64,000 nucleotides of DNA from Rhyacophila brunnea. Lineage: Eukaryota; Arthropoda; Insecta; Trichoptera; Rhyacophilidae. The stretch is taken from NCBI GenBank assembly GCA_022495005.1, contig JAGYXB010002071.1, positions 248,001-312,000 of the forward strand, written 5' to 3'. Both the position numbers and the translations under genes were made by a program. This document shows, piece after piece, positions 47,705 through 57,910 of this stretch (within the stretch, counting starts at the first letter, position 1; each line of letters begins with the position of its first letter). Under the pieces are notes generated by a model, which saw nothing but the letters and a program-made list of their open reading frames with translations, ran no database searches and was not told the origin of the DNA.

Positions 47705-49008
47705 CGAGGGTGGGTCAATAAGTCCTTAGAAAAGCCGACAGGTGGCGCGACTAGTACTGTAAGCGGTTTGTTTTCATGCAGCGGCACTACCGATTCAGTA
47801 TGCTGCGAAGTTTCAACCAGATTGGTCGGGTTGTTGTGTGTTTCTCGTACATTTAAAAAAAAAATTTGCTTGTGGAAAATGGAAAAATGGAAAATGGAGA
47901 AAATTGAGTTTAGAGCCGTTATTAAACATTTTAATATAAAAGGGTTAACAGCAAAGGAAATAAAAAATGAGTTGGGTTTAGTTCACGGCATATCTGCTCC
48001 TTCACTTGCAACTATTTATAACTGGTTAAATGAATTTAAACGTGGTCGTACATCAACAAAGGATGAACCACGCTCAGGACGTCCTGTAGAGGTGACTACA
48101 CCAGAAATAATTATTAAAATCCGCGATATGGTGTTAAGTGACCGAAGATTAAAGTTGAGTGAGATAATTGAGGTTAAAGGGATCTCAAAAGGTAGCGTCA
48201 TTTCTATTTTACATGACAAATTGGGCATGAAAAATATTTCTGCAAGATGAGTGCCGCGTTTGCTCACAGTCGACAATAAACGCAATAGGGTGGTGGCCAC
48301 TAAAGCCTTGTTGTCGCTCATGCAACGCAATCCGGATGAATTTTTTCGTCGCTTTGTGACTGTAGATAAAACATGGATACACCACTATACTCCCGAGACG
48401 AAAGAACAGTCAAAGCAGTGGATTGCGAAATGCGAACCATGTCCAAAGAAGGCGAAAACTGTAAAATCAGCTGGTAAGGTTATGGCTACTGTATTTTGGG
48501 ATGCACGTGGAATTATTTTCGTTGACTATTTGGAAAAAGGAAAAAAAATAACAGGGAATTATTATGCATCTTTATTGGACCAGCTAAAAAACGAAATTGA
48601 AGAAAAACGGCCTCATTTAAACAGGAAAAAAATCCTCTTTCATCAGGACAATGCCCGTGTTCATACATGCTTACGATCAATGGCTAAAATTGAAGAATTG
48701 AAGTTCGAATTGGTCGACCACCCACTGTATTCGCCAGATTTAGCCCCCAGTGACTTTTTCCTTTTCCCAAACTTAAAAAAATGGCTAAGTGGACAACGTT
48801 TTTTTTCAAATGAAGAAGTCATCGATCGGACAAATGTTTATTTTGAGGACCTTCCGAAAACTTATTTTTCTGACGGTTTAAAAAATATTGAGAAACGTCT
48901 AACCAAGTGTATTGAGCTTCAAGGAGATTATGTTGAGAAATAAAAAAAAAATACAAAAATAAAAACTGTTTTAATGCTTTTTTCTAAGGAATTATTGACC
49001 CACCCTCG
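47705..49008 (+). mobile_element. Mariner element 2 (nearly intact)
   Basis: Ends CGAGGGTGGGTCAATAAGTC and the inverted right end (CGAGGGTGGGTCAATAATTC) form TIRs of about 29 bp with one mismatch over most of their length. TA flanks both sides (47703-47704, 49009-49010). The 1304-bp length and a single near-complete transposase frame indicate a rather recent insertion. Confidence 0.93.
47879..48943 (+). pseudogene. Mariner transposase with one premature stop
   Basis: From the ATG at 47879 (a second ATG at 47894 is also possible) the frame runs 354 codons to a TAA at 48941, with no frameshift and one TGA at 48248-48250. That TGA replaces Trp124 of the ARWVPRLL linker. The N-terminal half has the paired helix-turn-helix DNA-binding region (KHFNIKGLTAKEIKNELG; LSEIIEVKGISKGSVISIL). 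The catalytic triad is D163 (VTVDKTW, where the family usually has DETW), D257 (HQDNARVH) and D292 (YSPDLAPSD), i.e. D,D34D. The WVPRLL motif lies between binding and catalytic domains. The stop should cut off the catalytic domain, so the copy cannot make transposase without readthrough. Confidence 0.92.
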
Positions 49009-49456
49009 TATCACTGTCAAAAAAATACTTTCGTTTGTTGTTCAGAAGCAAGTTATAGAGAAACCCTGTGTATCCCAGTATTCTGGCTTTCTAATGTATT
49101 ATAAGCTATCATTAAGTTCAATTTAATCCGTGAAAACTATATCTGTGGAATACTACAACACAGTTTGATATTGAGTTTATTTTATATTCTTGAAATTATA
49201 TCACAATGAAATAAATCTTCACTCAAAGTAAAATCTTTCATATATTTATATTTAATAGACAATGAGTTAAAATTGATTGAGTAAGAATATTTTCTTAACA
49301 AAAACCAATTTTCACATCGTAAACCTTAACAAAGGCTAACCTAATTAGGAAACCAACAGTCAGGAATTAAAAAAATTTCAGCTAAACATAACCGTTGACC
49401 CAGATTGATGAAAGAATGAGTAAAATAAGATACATAATTTAACCGCATCGTAAATT
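49009..49456. other. A+T-rich intergenic DNA
   Basis: Nothing recognised. Confidence 0.4.
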
Positions 49457-49782
49457 GTGTCTGGAAAATTGTACGTATGCAGTTGACCGTATTAAAGTTA
49501 ACCACGAGCTGTTATATCGGAAACTGACGGCCATAATATAGAATTTAGATTAAATTCATGACATAAATAAAATACATGAAATAATATGTAATAAAAAACC
49601 ACCAGAATACAACGGAAAGGCAGAAGAAAATACATAGGTAAATAAAATAGAAATACAGTCAAGTCGTATATATTTATATAATATTATAAATGATTCAAAA
49701 ATAGATTTGCATATAAGTATCAAGTCGTAGGCTTTATTATGATATATTTGATACCAATCAATATCAAATTGATGCTCTAATT

Positions 49783-50576
49783 CAGGGTTTCCCAAACTTT
49801 TTTTTGCAATGGAACACTTCGCAAACCCGGAAATTTTAACGGAACACTTAGTTTATTTTGTAGGTTATTTATTAGCGCAGCTAACCGTTCTGCCAATTTT
49901 GGCAACTGTCGTTAAACTGACAAGACTTGTCAGCTGGTCAGTTAAAAACAATATTCCCCATATTTCATCAAAAGATGGTCCTTCGCCTGTGCATCCCGAA
50001 GCGGCCCCCCAGGCTAGGATCTTTGGCGGGCCCCCTACTTATCGCTAAGGTTAAAGGCAATGTGACGATTTACAGTTGTATATTCCAAATGGTGTTCGAG
50101 GTAAAATTAAAGGTATTTTTAGCGATTTTTTGTATTTTTAATACACCCACGTTTATGTGGATATGCACAATTATGGACATGTCAATTATAGACAATAATC
50201 AAAAATAGTATGGCAAAACCACATGCGACATTTTTTTACTATTAGTGCATGTTTGTGATGTGTGTTTATCTCACTTGGCTAGTCGATCTCTCACGCCGGG
50301 CCCCCCGTAAGCCCTGGCCCCCAGACTAGAGGCCTGTCAGCCCGCCCCCCCCTTGTGGGAGCCATGACCTATCTAGATACTTGACGTCATAAACATCAGT
50401 GGAGATTGATCATCACTCGCCTTTCAATATGAAGTAGATTCTTTAATTATTTTAGTTTTACTTATTTTACTTCTACTTAGTAGAAGATCTTTAAATGTGT
50501 TGCAGTGTATAAAACCTTTCCAAATGGTAGCGGAACACCTATTCAAGTTCGGCGGAACATAGTTTGGGAAATCCTG
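49783..50576. mobile_element. hAT-A MITE with perfect 8-bp TSD
   Basis: Ends CAGGGTTTCCCAAACT and AGTTTGGGAAATCCTG are inverted repeats (15 of 16). Both sides are flanked by CTCTAATT (49775-49782 and 50577-50584). The CAG start and 8-bp duplication identify the hAT superfamily. The middle is occupied by a hAT-B copy; without it the element is about 400 bp. No transposase. Confidence 0.9.
49974..50366 (-). mobile_element. hAT-B MITE nested in hAT-A
   Basis: Minus-strand relative of 50834-51251. The tip CATGGCTCCCACAAGG (complement) is at the right; the left tip is eroded (GATGGTCCTTCG). The shared GGCTGACAGGCCTCTAG-type block is near 50330. No duplication can be read. Confidence 0.75.
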
Positions 50577-50833
50577 CTCTAATTGAATCTAATACAATTG
50601 AAATATTACTGTTAGCAATGATCCATGAACAACGAGTCATTTTTTTATCTCAATGCTATACGGTCATTTTTTTCCCGGAACGACAGCCCATATTATAATG
50701 TAAGTGTAGTATAGCTAAATATAATCATCGATGAGAGCTTTTGGGTTTACACTTTAAATGTATATTAATTAATTATATCAACGTATTCTGTGAATACAAT
50801 AATTATTATACCTTATAAACCAATATGAATGAG

Positions 50834-51251
50834 CATGGCCCCCACAAGGGGGGGGCTGACAGGGCTCTAGCCTAGGGGCCCGCTCAGGGGGGGCCCGGCG
50901 TGACGGGTCAATCAGATATTTATGATAAACACACATCACAAATTTGCTTTAAAAGTAGTTAAAAAAGTCGCATGCGGCGCTATTTCATGAGAGAGAATTT
51001 TACATTTTAAAAATGAGGTCGTTAGATGCATTTTTATTGTTTTGTGTTGATACTTGACAACTACATTATTCAAGTAGATGTATTAAAACTCAAAAATCCC
51101 TAAAAATAAACCGAAGGCCCTTACTTTTACCTCTAACACAATTTTGAAAACGTCTTTGTTGTGCGTCACACATGCCATTAAACTTAGCGATAAGTAGGGG
51201 GCCAACCAAAAATCCTGGCCGGGGGGCCCGTTTTAGGATGTGGGGGCCATG
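50834..51251 (+). mobile_element. hAT-B MITE, complete copy with TSD
   Basis: Terminal CATGGCCCCCACA and its complement TGTGGGGGCCATG are perfect 13-bp inverted repeats. TGAATGAG stands on both sides (50826-50833 and 51252-51259), an exact 8-bp duplication. The C/G-run ends surround an A+T-rich middle without coding capacity. Confidence 0.92.
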
Positions 51252-52186
51252 TGAATGAGTAATGGTTACTTTAGAAGGGTTACTTTTTTGAAAACGTCTG
51301 TTAATATTTTGTGATTTTTATATGGAAATTACTAGGCCATAATCTTGCACGGTTATTAATCGGAGTTTTAATGCATCAAACTTTCCTAGCATGCAAGATA
51401 ATTTTTTCGCTTTACGTGAAATGCTAAACGTAAAAAAAGAATTTTTTAAGAGCAAAACGATAAAAAAGTTTAAAAATTGTAATATCGAGCGATGTGCTAC
51501 GCCATATTGCATCATGTATAAAGACTTTTTACTTGTTTTATGTGATATAAAAACAGAATCATCGTCATTTTTTACAACTTATTAGGTTTTACTACGAAAG
51601 TTTATTGGTCATTTGTGCGGTTTCAAAAATCAGTACTTATATTATTATGGACTCATTAAAACTGTATGTACAAAGTTACATTATTTTAGATCAAAGATTC
51701 ATAAAGGGATAAAACCTAATTTGCTTATGATCTACTGGTTGCAAAGTGGTCCATAGTACGCCACCGACACAAATAATATATACATGTATGAAGTTAAGCA
51801 ATAGTTATGAGGTTTTGAATAATAATTTTTGGTATACTAAATCAAAACTAAACATACTTTTTTATCATGTCTTTTGTGCTGGACAAATATTAATTCTCTT
51901 TCAAAAATTGACCTTTTTAGCATATATAAAAATTTTATATTTTAGATTGTTTTGCATTGTCATATTTTAACTGTATTTTGATACCTATGAAGTTTCTTAA
52001 TAAATAAATAAAAAAAATAGTTATCAGAATAAAGTCAGTATAAAGAAAAAGTACGTTTATTGCTTTTATTTCCTCAATATTTCGACGAAAAGTTTTAATA
52101 TTGCGACTGGAGTGATTTTGTTTGACGTGTCTTTTAAAAATCTCAAAATATATTATAATTAAACTAAAATTAGTAACACCCACGAT
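51252..52186. other. A+T-rich intergenic DNA
   Basis: No gene recognised. Confidence 0.4.
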
Positions 52187-52410
52187 GTCTGAGTGGCTTA
52201 AGCGTCGGGCTATAACGTAGTGGATCTCAGGTTCGAATCCTGGGTCTGGAAAGTACACATATTGTTTTTCAATTTGTGTATGAGTCAAAGTATGGGCCTA
52301 ATAGTTTGGGCATGTGGTTGACATCCATTTCTCGTAAATACTAAATCTGTTAATACAAACCTCCACTCTGTGGAGGCCCATATTAGGATCGGACATGGTC
52401 GAAAGAAAGA
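52187..52410 (+). mobile_element. SINE2 copy, well preserved
   Basis: Head GATGTCTGAGTGGCTTAAGCG (A box) and GGTTCGAATCCTGGG (B box), then the body as at 28603 and an A-rich tail with GAAAGAAAG. About the best-kept copy here. Confidence 0.8.
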
Positions 52411-52799
52411 AAAAAAAGAATTTATTTAAGATGAAGCTTCACTGCAACGAGTTTTGAAACATACACGAAAAATATAATCAAATTGTTATAACAAAACATA
52501 TATTGGTTGCGTCGATTATGGTGGCCGTCATCCTTAGTCCCCACTTACTCAAATCCCCTTATTTATTATTTTAGCAAGACCAGACGATGAGCAATTACGG
52601 GCTAGGAATCGACCATAATTGCCAAGGCCATTCAGTCAGCTCAAGAATACGAACGAGTGCATGTTGCCGCGCCGCGTTGACTACCGAGTGATTCAAGACA
52701 TATCTGTTCGACCTTCGTTGCACTAAGCCATGTTTAGCTTTATGTCCATTTACATAACTTTATAATACATAAAACATTTCTTTTCATCGTCAAACAATC
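52411..52799. other. Intergenic DNA, GC-richer at 52500-52690
   Basis: No gene or repeat recognised. Confidence 0.35.
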
Positions 52800-53163
52800 A
52801 TCGAATAATTCACAAGATTTGAGAATGTACTCGTAACATTATATAATAATTATTGAATATACATAATTTGAAAACACGTCAGATTACTTAAATCCTACCT
52901 ATTTATCAAATTATTAATAAATAAAAGTACATTATAACTAAAATATGGAGTGATCTGGGGGTCCATTAATAATTAAAGCATTTATAGATACATTAATTTA
53001 AAACACGGAAACCGATAGCGAACATATACGCATTTTGATAACCATTTGATAAGAAAATTACCGGTTAACCTCATCATAATTAAGTAGGATGCCCGTAGTG
53101 TAATTAATAAACCATATTGGCGTGAATCTAGTGGTTACAGTTTTTTTTTTTTTTTTTTTTTTA
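52800..53163 (+). mobile_element. SINE1 copy, rearranged
   Basis: A minus-strand arm (ATCGAATAATTCACAAG, TTTGAAAACACGTCAG) at 52800-52885 is followed by a plus-strand middle block and a tRNA-like start GCCCGTAGTGTAATTAATAAACC. The module is cut after about 45 bases by a run of 22 T (53141-53162). The same opposite-facing arrangement is seen at 11810. Confidence 0.55.
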
Positions 53164-53854
53164 ATATATTTTGATTTTATACTGAAACTCAAGTAAATAT
53201 GAGTAATCTTTCTACATTGAAGGAAAGAAAATGATCATATATTGCGTTCCGTATGATACAAAAATGGCAGTATGAATGAAATATCTACATTAATAATCTC
53301 TTCTTTATGCTGACATATATGTAAATATATACAAAGCGTATAACACGGCTTTGTAATATAATCATATATACATATTTGTATAATGTAATATATTCCAGCT
53401 GTATGAAATGCGTAGGAAAGTTTTATTATTCAAATGATCGTGCTCTATCATTGAACGGGTGTTGAAGCCCTCGAGTATTGCATGTCTACAAGCGCGCTTA
53501 AGATGTTTACCCATATACATATATATGACACGTATATTATATATATATGACACAAGCGACGGTGAATATCAAGTACACTTTCGTATATAAGACTTTACTG
53601 GTGTTTCTATGCATACTTTTCGTACTTGCATACGTACCTAATACCTATGATATATTATTTGCAATGGAAAGTTTGATTTTTTCTCAAACATAATATAATT
53701 TTTTTATACCGTTAGTTATATTTCCAAGGGTTTCATTTGAGTAGATGCAATTAAATATTGTATGATCAAAGTGTTTGGTCTATACTTCGAGATGATCATA
53801 TAAATATACTTTGTATTATTTATTAATTTGGCAAAAACAGTAAGTATTGTTCAA
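53164..53854. other. A+T-rich intergenic DNA
   Basis: Nothing recognised; contains short ATATAC-type simple repeats near 53510-53550. Confidence 0.4.
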
Positions 53855-54475
53855 ATTCAAATTCATTTATTTACATATAATGAACATAACAAATTATAAA
53901 TTTAAAGCGTTCACGCCTGACATAAAATAAGTGTTAACAATTTTTAAAATAAAAATACAGAGAAATGTGAGTTAATAATATAATAAGTAATAAAATAACA
54001 AAAATACAAGTAGATGGATGCACACGGAGTGAACTTTGATAGACCCTATCTTAAAAACTTATAAAACAACGTCCACTTAAATTCACCCTCACGTAAGTGG
54101 AATATATCAATATCCGAAGCGATTTCATTAAACATGATTACTGCCCTCCTAATTGGCAGGTTATTTCTGCACCTTGGGAGAACAAACAACGGATGCCCTC
54201 GATTCCTAAGGTAATTATCAGAGACACACAAGCCAACACCACTAAGAATGGCAGAGTTCATATTTACGACGCGTTCTGAAAAATATGTAGCTAAATAAAG
54301 ATCCCTTCTAAATTTTAAGCTACAGTATGTAAGCATACCTAAGAGAAAGTCAGTCGGATAGAGCCACGGATAATATCCATACAGCCGAAAGTAAAGGAGT
54401 GTCAAAAATTTCTTTTAGACTCTCTCCACCATAAGGCCGTACTTCAACGGATACGAGGCCCAAATTTTAAATATT
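53855..54475 (-). mobile_element. Jockey-like LINE, 5'-truncated 3' end
   Basis: Minus-strand element whose non-coding tail ends in TAAATAAATGAATTTGAATTTG (53858-53880 on the plus strand, complemented). It contains the last 140 or so codons of the second reading frame. Everything upstream, including the reverse transcriptase core, is missing, as usual for truncated insertions. Confidence 0.75.
54046..54462 (-). pseudogene. Jockey-like LINE ORF2 C terminus
   Basis: Minus-strand frame reading IWASYPLKYGLMVERV, then TAA where the family has a sense codon, then KKFLTLLYFRLYGYYPWL and YPTDFLLGMLTYCSLKFRR. It continues with a VSDNYLRNRGHPLF-LPRCRNN block and ends near FNEIASDIDIF. This order (ASYPLKYGLMVERVQ, GYYPWLYPTxFLLGMLGY, VPDNYLRxRxHPLFxxPRxRTN, NxIAxxVDIF) is typical of the tail of lepidopteran Jockey-like ORF2 proteins. 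Apart from the one stop, the frame is open for about 139 codons. Confidence 0.82.
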
Positions 54476-54534
54476 TTGACATAATAATATAGTGATTGCC
54501 GAATGCAGCACAATACACGGTGAACGTATAAAGT

Positions 54535-55556
54535 AAACAATGATTTGAGTTACTCATTCTCCACCCGCCATGTAGGTATAAGCAGCCACGATTTGTGCAC
54601 GGCCGCCTTCCACGACGCTATAAACGTGACAGAATGAAAAGATTTTGGTGCCACACTTCCTTGTTCAGAAACGAAGCTGCACGCGACTGATGTAGTAACT
54701 GTGCACCTTGGTGCTTATAGAAAGAGTTTTAGAAAATAAAAAAGAATCTTGACTTGCTCTGCCGTCATTTATCTTTAATGACATGCAGTGTCCTCTGTAC
54801 ACGTGTACTGAAACTCTGCCGAAACACAGGAGTCAGGAGGTGAAAGTGGTCGATCTAAGGAGGGATCGGAATTTGTTTATTTATTATTTAAGAAAACAAA
54901 ATATTGTGGATATAACAAATCCAAATTGAAGGCGTGCACATGATATTTATATTATAACAAATAATATGACCCTCACAAGAGAGAAGAAGAGAATATATAA
55001 AATAATAAAAAACATAAGTACATTACTTAAGTACAATTTTATAAAGAAAAATAAAATTTTGAAAACAAAAAAACATACAATTTTATACAGATATCGAATA
55101 CCTACAAAATACAGAGCACGTCACCGAAAATGTGTACGGAATTATTCCGTCCTCCATATTATGACGCAGCAAATTTTTCAAATGCCTCAAAGTTGGCCTT
55201 GGTTGATGTCAAATCGGCGTGGCCAATCGGGCCCGTGTGTGGACGGACTCTGGAAAACAGCTCCGCTCGGTGGGACGTAATTTCGCAATCGTTGCCAATC
55301 GGAGAGCGATAGTCGAGCTGTGAGGACGTCAATTTGTTGAAATGACTAAAAAACGTTACTTATTTACTCGAAAAAGAAAACATGTCAATGAATATATTAT
55401 TATTATTACTAATATAACAATAAACATAACATTAAATGGACGCATATTGAATTTTTATGACAAATTATGTTTTGTTCGTCACGCGTTGTTTGCATAATCT
55501 CTGCGCCGCGTAGTCACGATCTTTTTAGACCATACCTCAGCTGAAATATAGCCTTA
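54535..55556 (+). repeat. KW repeat, longest copy, split by a LINE fragment
   Basis: Starts at ACAATGATTTGAG and ends at AATATAGCCTT. Its left part is shared with 18528-18870 and its right part with 8532-8900 (inverted). Without the LINE insert it is about 760 bp. No inverted ends and no shared protein; class unknown. Confidence 0.6.
54874..55136 (-). mobile_element. LINE 3' fragment with 7-bp TSD
   Basis: Inserted in the KW repeat between two copies of CGGAATT (54867-54873 and 55137-55143). The plus strand begins TGTTTATTTATTATTTAAG, the complement of a TAAATAA-type LINE tail, so the insert is a short 5'-truncated minus-strand retroelement copy of 263 bp. Confidence 0.75.
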
Positions 55557-55563
55557 ATAAAAG

Positions 55564-55599
55564 GTTGAGACATGTGCAATTGTTGAGACATGTGCAATT
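55564..55599 (+). repeat. 18-bp tandem duplication
   Basis: Two exact copies of GTTGAGACATGTGCAATT in direct succession. Confidence 0.9.
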
Positions 55600-55720
55600 A
55601 TGGTTGGTGCCACATAACAAATAATATTTTATGCCCGTTAGTCTTGGGGCATAACATGCAATTAAATAATAGTCGGTGGTATTTTAATTGAATAAATTAA
55701 ACGACTACTTAAAGTACATT

Positions 55721-55812
55721 CCACATCTACATCAACAATCATGACGTAGGGTCTACGTCATGATTGTTGATTCAGATGTGGAGCATATACTCTACGTCGT
55801 AGAGTATATGCT
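55721..55812. repeat. Two back-to-back hairpins
   Basis: Hairpin 1: 55721-55728 pairs with 55774-55781 (8 bp) and 55732-55749 with 55753-55770 (18 bp), with a 3x3 internal loop and a 3-base loop. Hairpin 2: 55782-55796 pairs with 55798-55812 (15 bp, perfect, one base between). They abut with no spacer. Confidence 0.9.
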
Positions 55813-55848
55813 TTATAACTTTGCACTCTGGCTCTAAGATAATAAAAA

Positions 55849-56283
55849 CAAGATAAAAAGAACTTTTTATATAAAATGTTTTTAAAATTTCTGTTGAATC
55901 ATATAAACTTGACTTGACTAGCTTAAACGATCAAAAAAATTTGTATTTGATAGAAATAATAGTGTAATGTCATTTTGACATGTCATATTGATTTCCATAG
56001 TAACGTACGTATATATTAATAATTTAGTTGCTACGACCCCAGAAGCAACCAATAATACTGTCGAAATAACTTTTCATACAAAACAGAATTAACTGAAAAC
56101 GAATTCAATTCTACTTAAATATGGCTAAAAGTATTAATAAAATACATTGGCATCGTGTTCTGATATATTCTAAAAGTTTCAAATGTCTAGCTAGTCGGGA
56201 AGTTAGTTAAAAATCTATTGCAAGATTTGTACCGGACAAACAACCACCGGACAAATAAGAATACGAGCTAAGAAAAACGTTGT
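55849..56283 (-). repeat. DISP repeat, copy c (minus strand)
   Basis: Complete minus-strand copy from AAAAACGTTGT (56273-56283) to the AAGTTCTTTTTATCTTG-complement at 55849. Bracketed by the inverted repeat TTTATAACTTTGCACT (55812-55827 and 56440-56455). Confidence 0.7.
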
Positions 56284-56648
56284 AAAATGATGCAATATAT
56301 TCTAAAAATATTTTTTAACATATATTATCTACCTATTTATTTATTACTACATATATTAATACAAGTAAAAATCATTTGATCTAATTTTATGCGAGGTAAT
56401 CAGGCAAAGAGGCGTACCATGACAGTGAAGATTGAAAAAAGTGCAAAGTTATAAAACGTATAGGTAGGTACTCTACCGAGTGTTTTATTTTAAATCATGG
56501 CAGATAGCATATGTGACGTCATACATCCAAGATGGCGTCCCCTCTGCATATTGATGAGAAAAAACAATCGTACGCCATATTGGATATAAGCAAAATGCCC
56601 GGTACGCCCTGATTGTCGTTCAATTTCTTTATTCAATATCCCACGGGA
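56284..56648. other. Short intergenic DNA before hAT-C
   Basis: A+T-rich up to 56450, then GC-richer with ATGGCGTCC-type sequence. The last 8 bases are the hAT-C target duplication. Confidence 0.4.
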
Positions 56649-57352
56649 TAGGGAATCCAATCCCGAGCCAAAATTCTGATCCCGGGATTTTGGGATTACA
56701 ATTTGACAACCCTGGGATTGGCATTTTTTCCATTGTTAACATAAAATTTTAATATTTACAAATAACGTTGATAAAATCGGTCAAAAATAAATCTAGTATA
56801 ATTTATACTATTTAAGATATTTATTGTTAATATTGTATACGTTCAATCTTGGAAATACATAAGTTTAATGGAGTAAATAATATTGTAATATAAATAATAA
56901 TGTGAATTTAATATGAGATTGCTGTTTCTGATAATAAAGACTTAATGAATGGATTAGCGAGATTTAAAATAGTAAAGCAAATAATCATGGTGTACTTCGG
57001 CCTCTCCGCTTCATAAATATAATTAGTCAGCCAAATACGAAACTGCCGTAAAGCGTATGAGAGCATGGTGGAATTACTTTGTTAATAGTGCGAAGCATTG
57101 TTTTTTTCCAATCTTTCTCATTTTTATTAATTTATGTGAAAAAATAAAATGAATCGGCAGCTTACACATGGGTGTAAATCAAACTTCATTCAAACTCAGT
57201 TTATTTCTAATGTAGTTATTTGTTATTAAAATTATTTTTTCTGTTATATTTTCGTTTTTATTTTATTTTCCAAAAAAATTGATAAAAAAATCAATCCCGA
57301 AAGTTTCGGGATTATGTTTATCAATACCGGGATCCCGGGATAGGAATCCCTA
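56649..57352. mobile_element. hAT-C MITE with perfect 8-bp TSD
   Basis: Ends TAGGGAATCCAATCCCG and the inverse TAGGGATTCCTATCCCG pair in 15 of 17 positions. CCACGGGA flanks both sides (56641-56648 and 57353-57360). Subterminal ATCCCGGGAT-type motifs occur at both ends. No transposase; the 704-bp interior is A+T-rich. Confidence 0.9.
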
Positions 57353-57697
57353 CCACGGGATAACATATAATATAAGGTACTCCAGGACTATAGGTTAATA
57401 ATATAGCGCCATAAATAAAATGGCGACTGCATTGATGTTTTATGTAGATACATATACTGTGATTGTCAATCTAAATATTGTACATAATAAAATAAAATAA
57501 GCCAGACAATATGCGCTCATTTCCATATTATATAAATTTATCGAAGCTGACGAAACAGGTTCTGATCATTATTAAATTGTGGGGTATTAATAGTATACAG
57601 TATGTTTTATTTTAATTAATAAAATACCTTTCCGCCGAAAAGTGACGGTTAAAATGATATTCTATTAAATGATAAAAAGCCGGTATTCAGCTTCATA
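57353..57697. other. A+T-rich intergenic DNA between hAT-C and X
   Basis: Nothing recognised. Confidence 0.4.
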
Positions 57698-57910
57698 TAC
57701 TGCCCCCATAAGCAAAAACACAGCTAATGGGAAAAACTGAAAAATTAAAGTAAGTATGAGGTGACATACTAGATAAAATTCTGAACATAATTGCATAACA
57801 AAATAAACTGCAAATCATTTATTTTAATATAGAAATCATCATAATGTGTTCATTACTTTTGCAAAAATGTTAGGCTTTTCGATGCAACAAAACAGTAAAT
57901 AATGATTCAT

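Larger units (their letters stand above)
49457..50700. mobile_element. MULE-Z MITE, copy 3, hosting a nested hAT MITE
   Basis: The left tip (GGAAAATTGTACGTATGCAGTTGACCG) matches the other MULE-Z copies. After the hAT-A insertion the sequence resumes at 50585 with GAATCTAATACAATTG, the same block as GAATCTAATAAAATTG at about 28454 in copy 2. The right tip is not clear, so the end is approximate. Confidence 0.55.

Noticed and set aside
53141..53162. Poly(T) run as the tail of a minus-strand LINE
   Set aside because: It directly follows the cut tRNA-like part of SINE1, where other copies also have a T-run.
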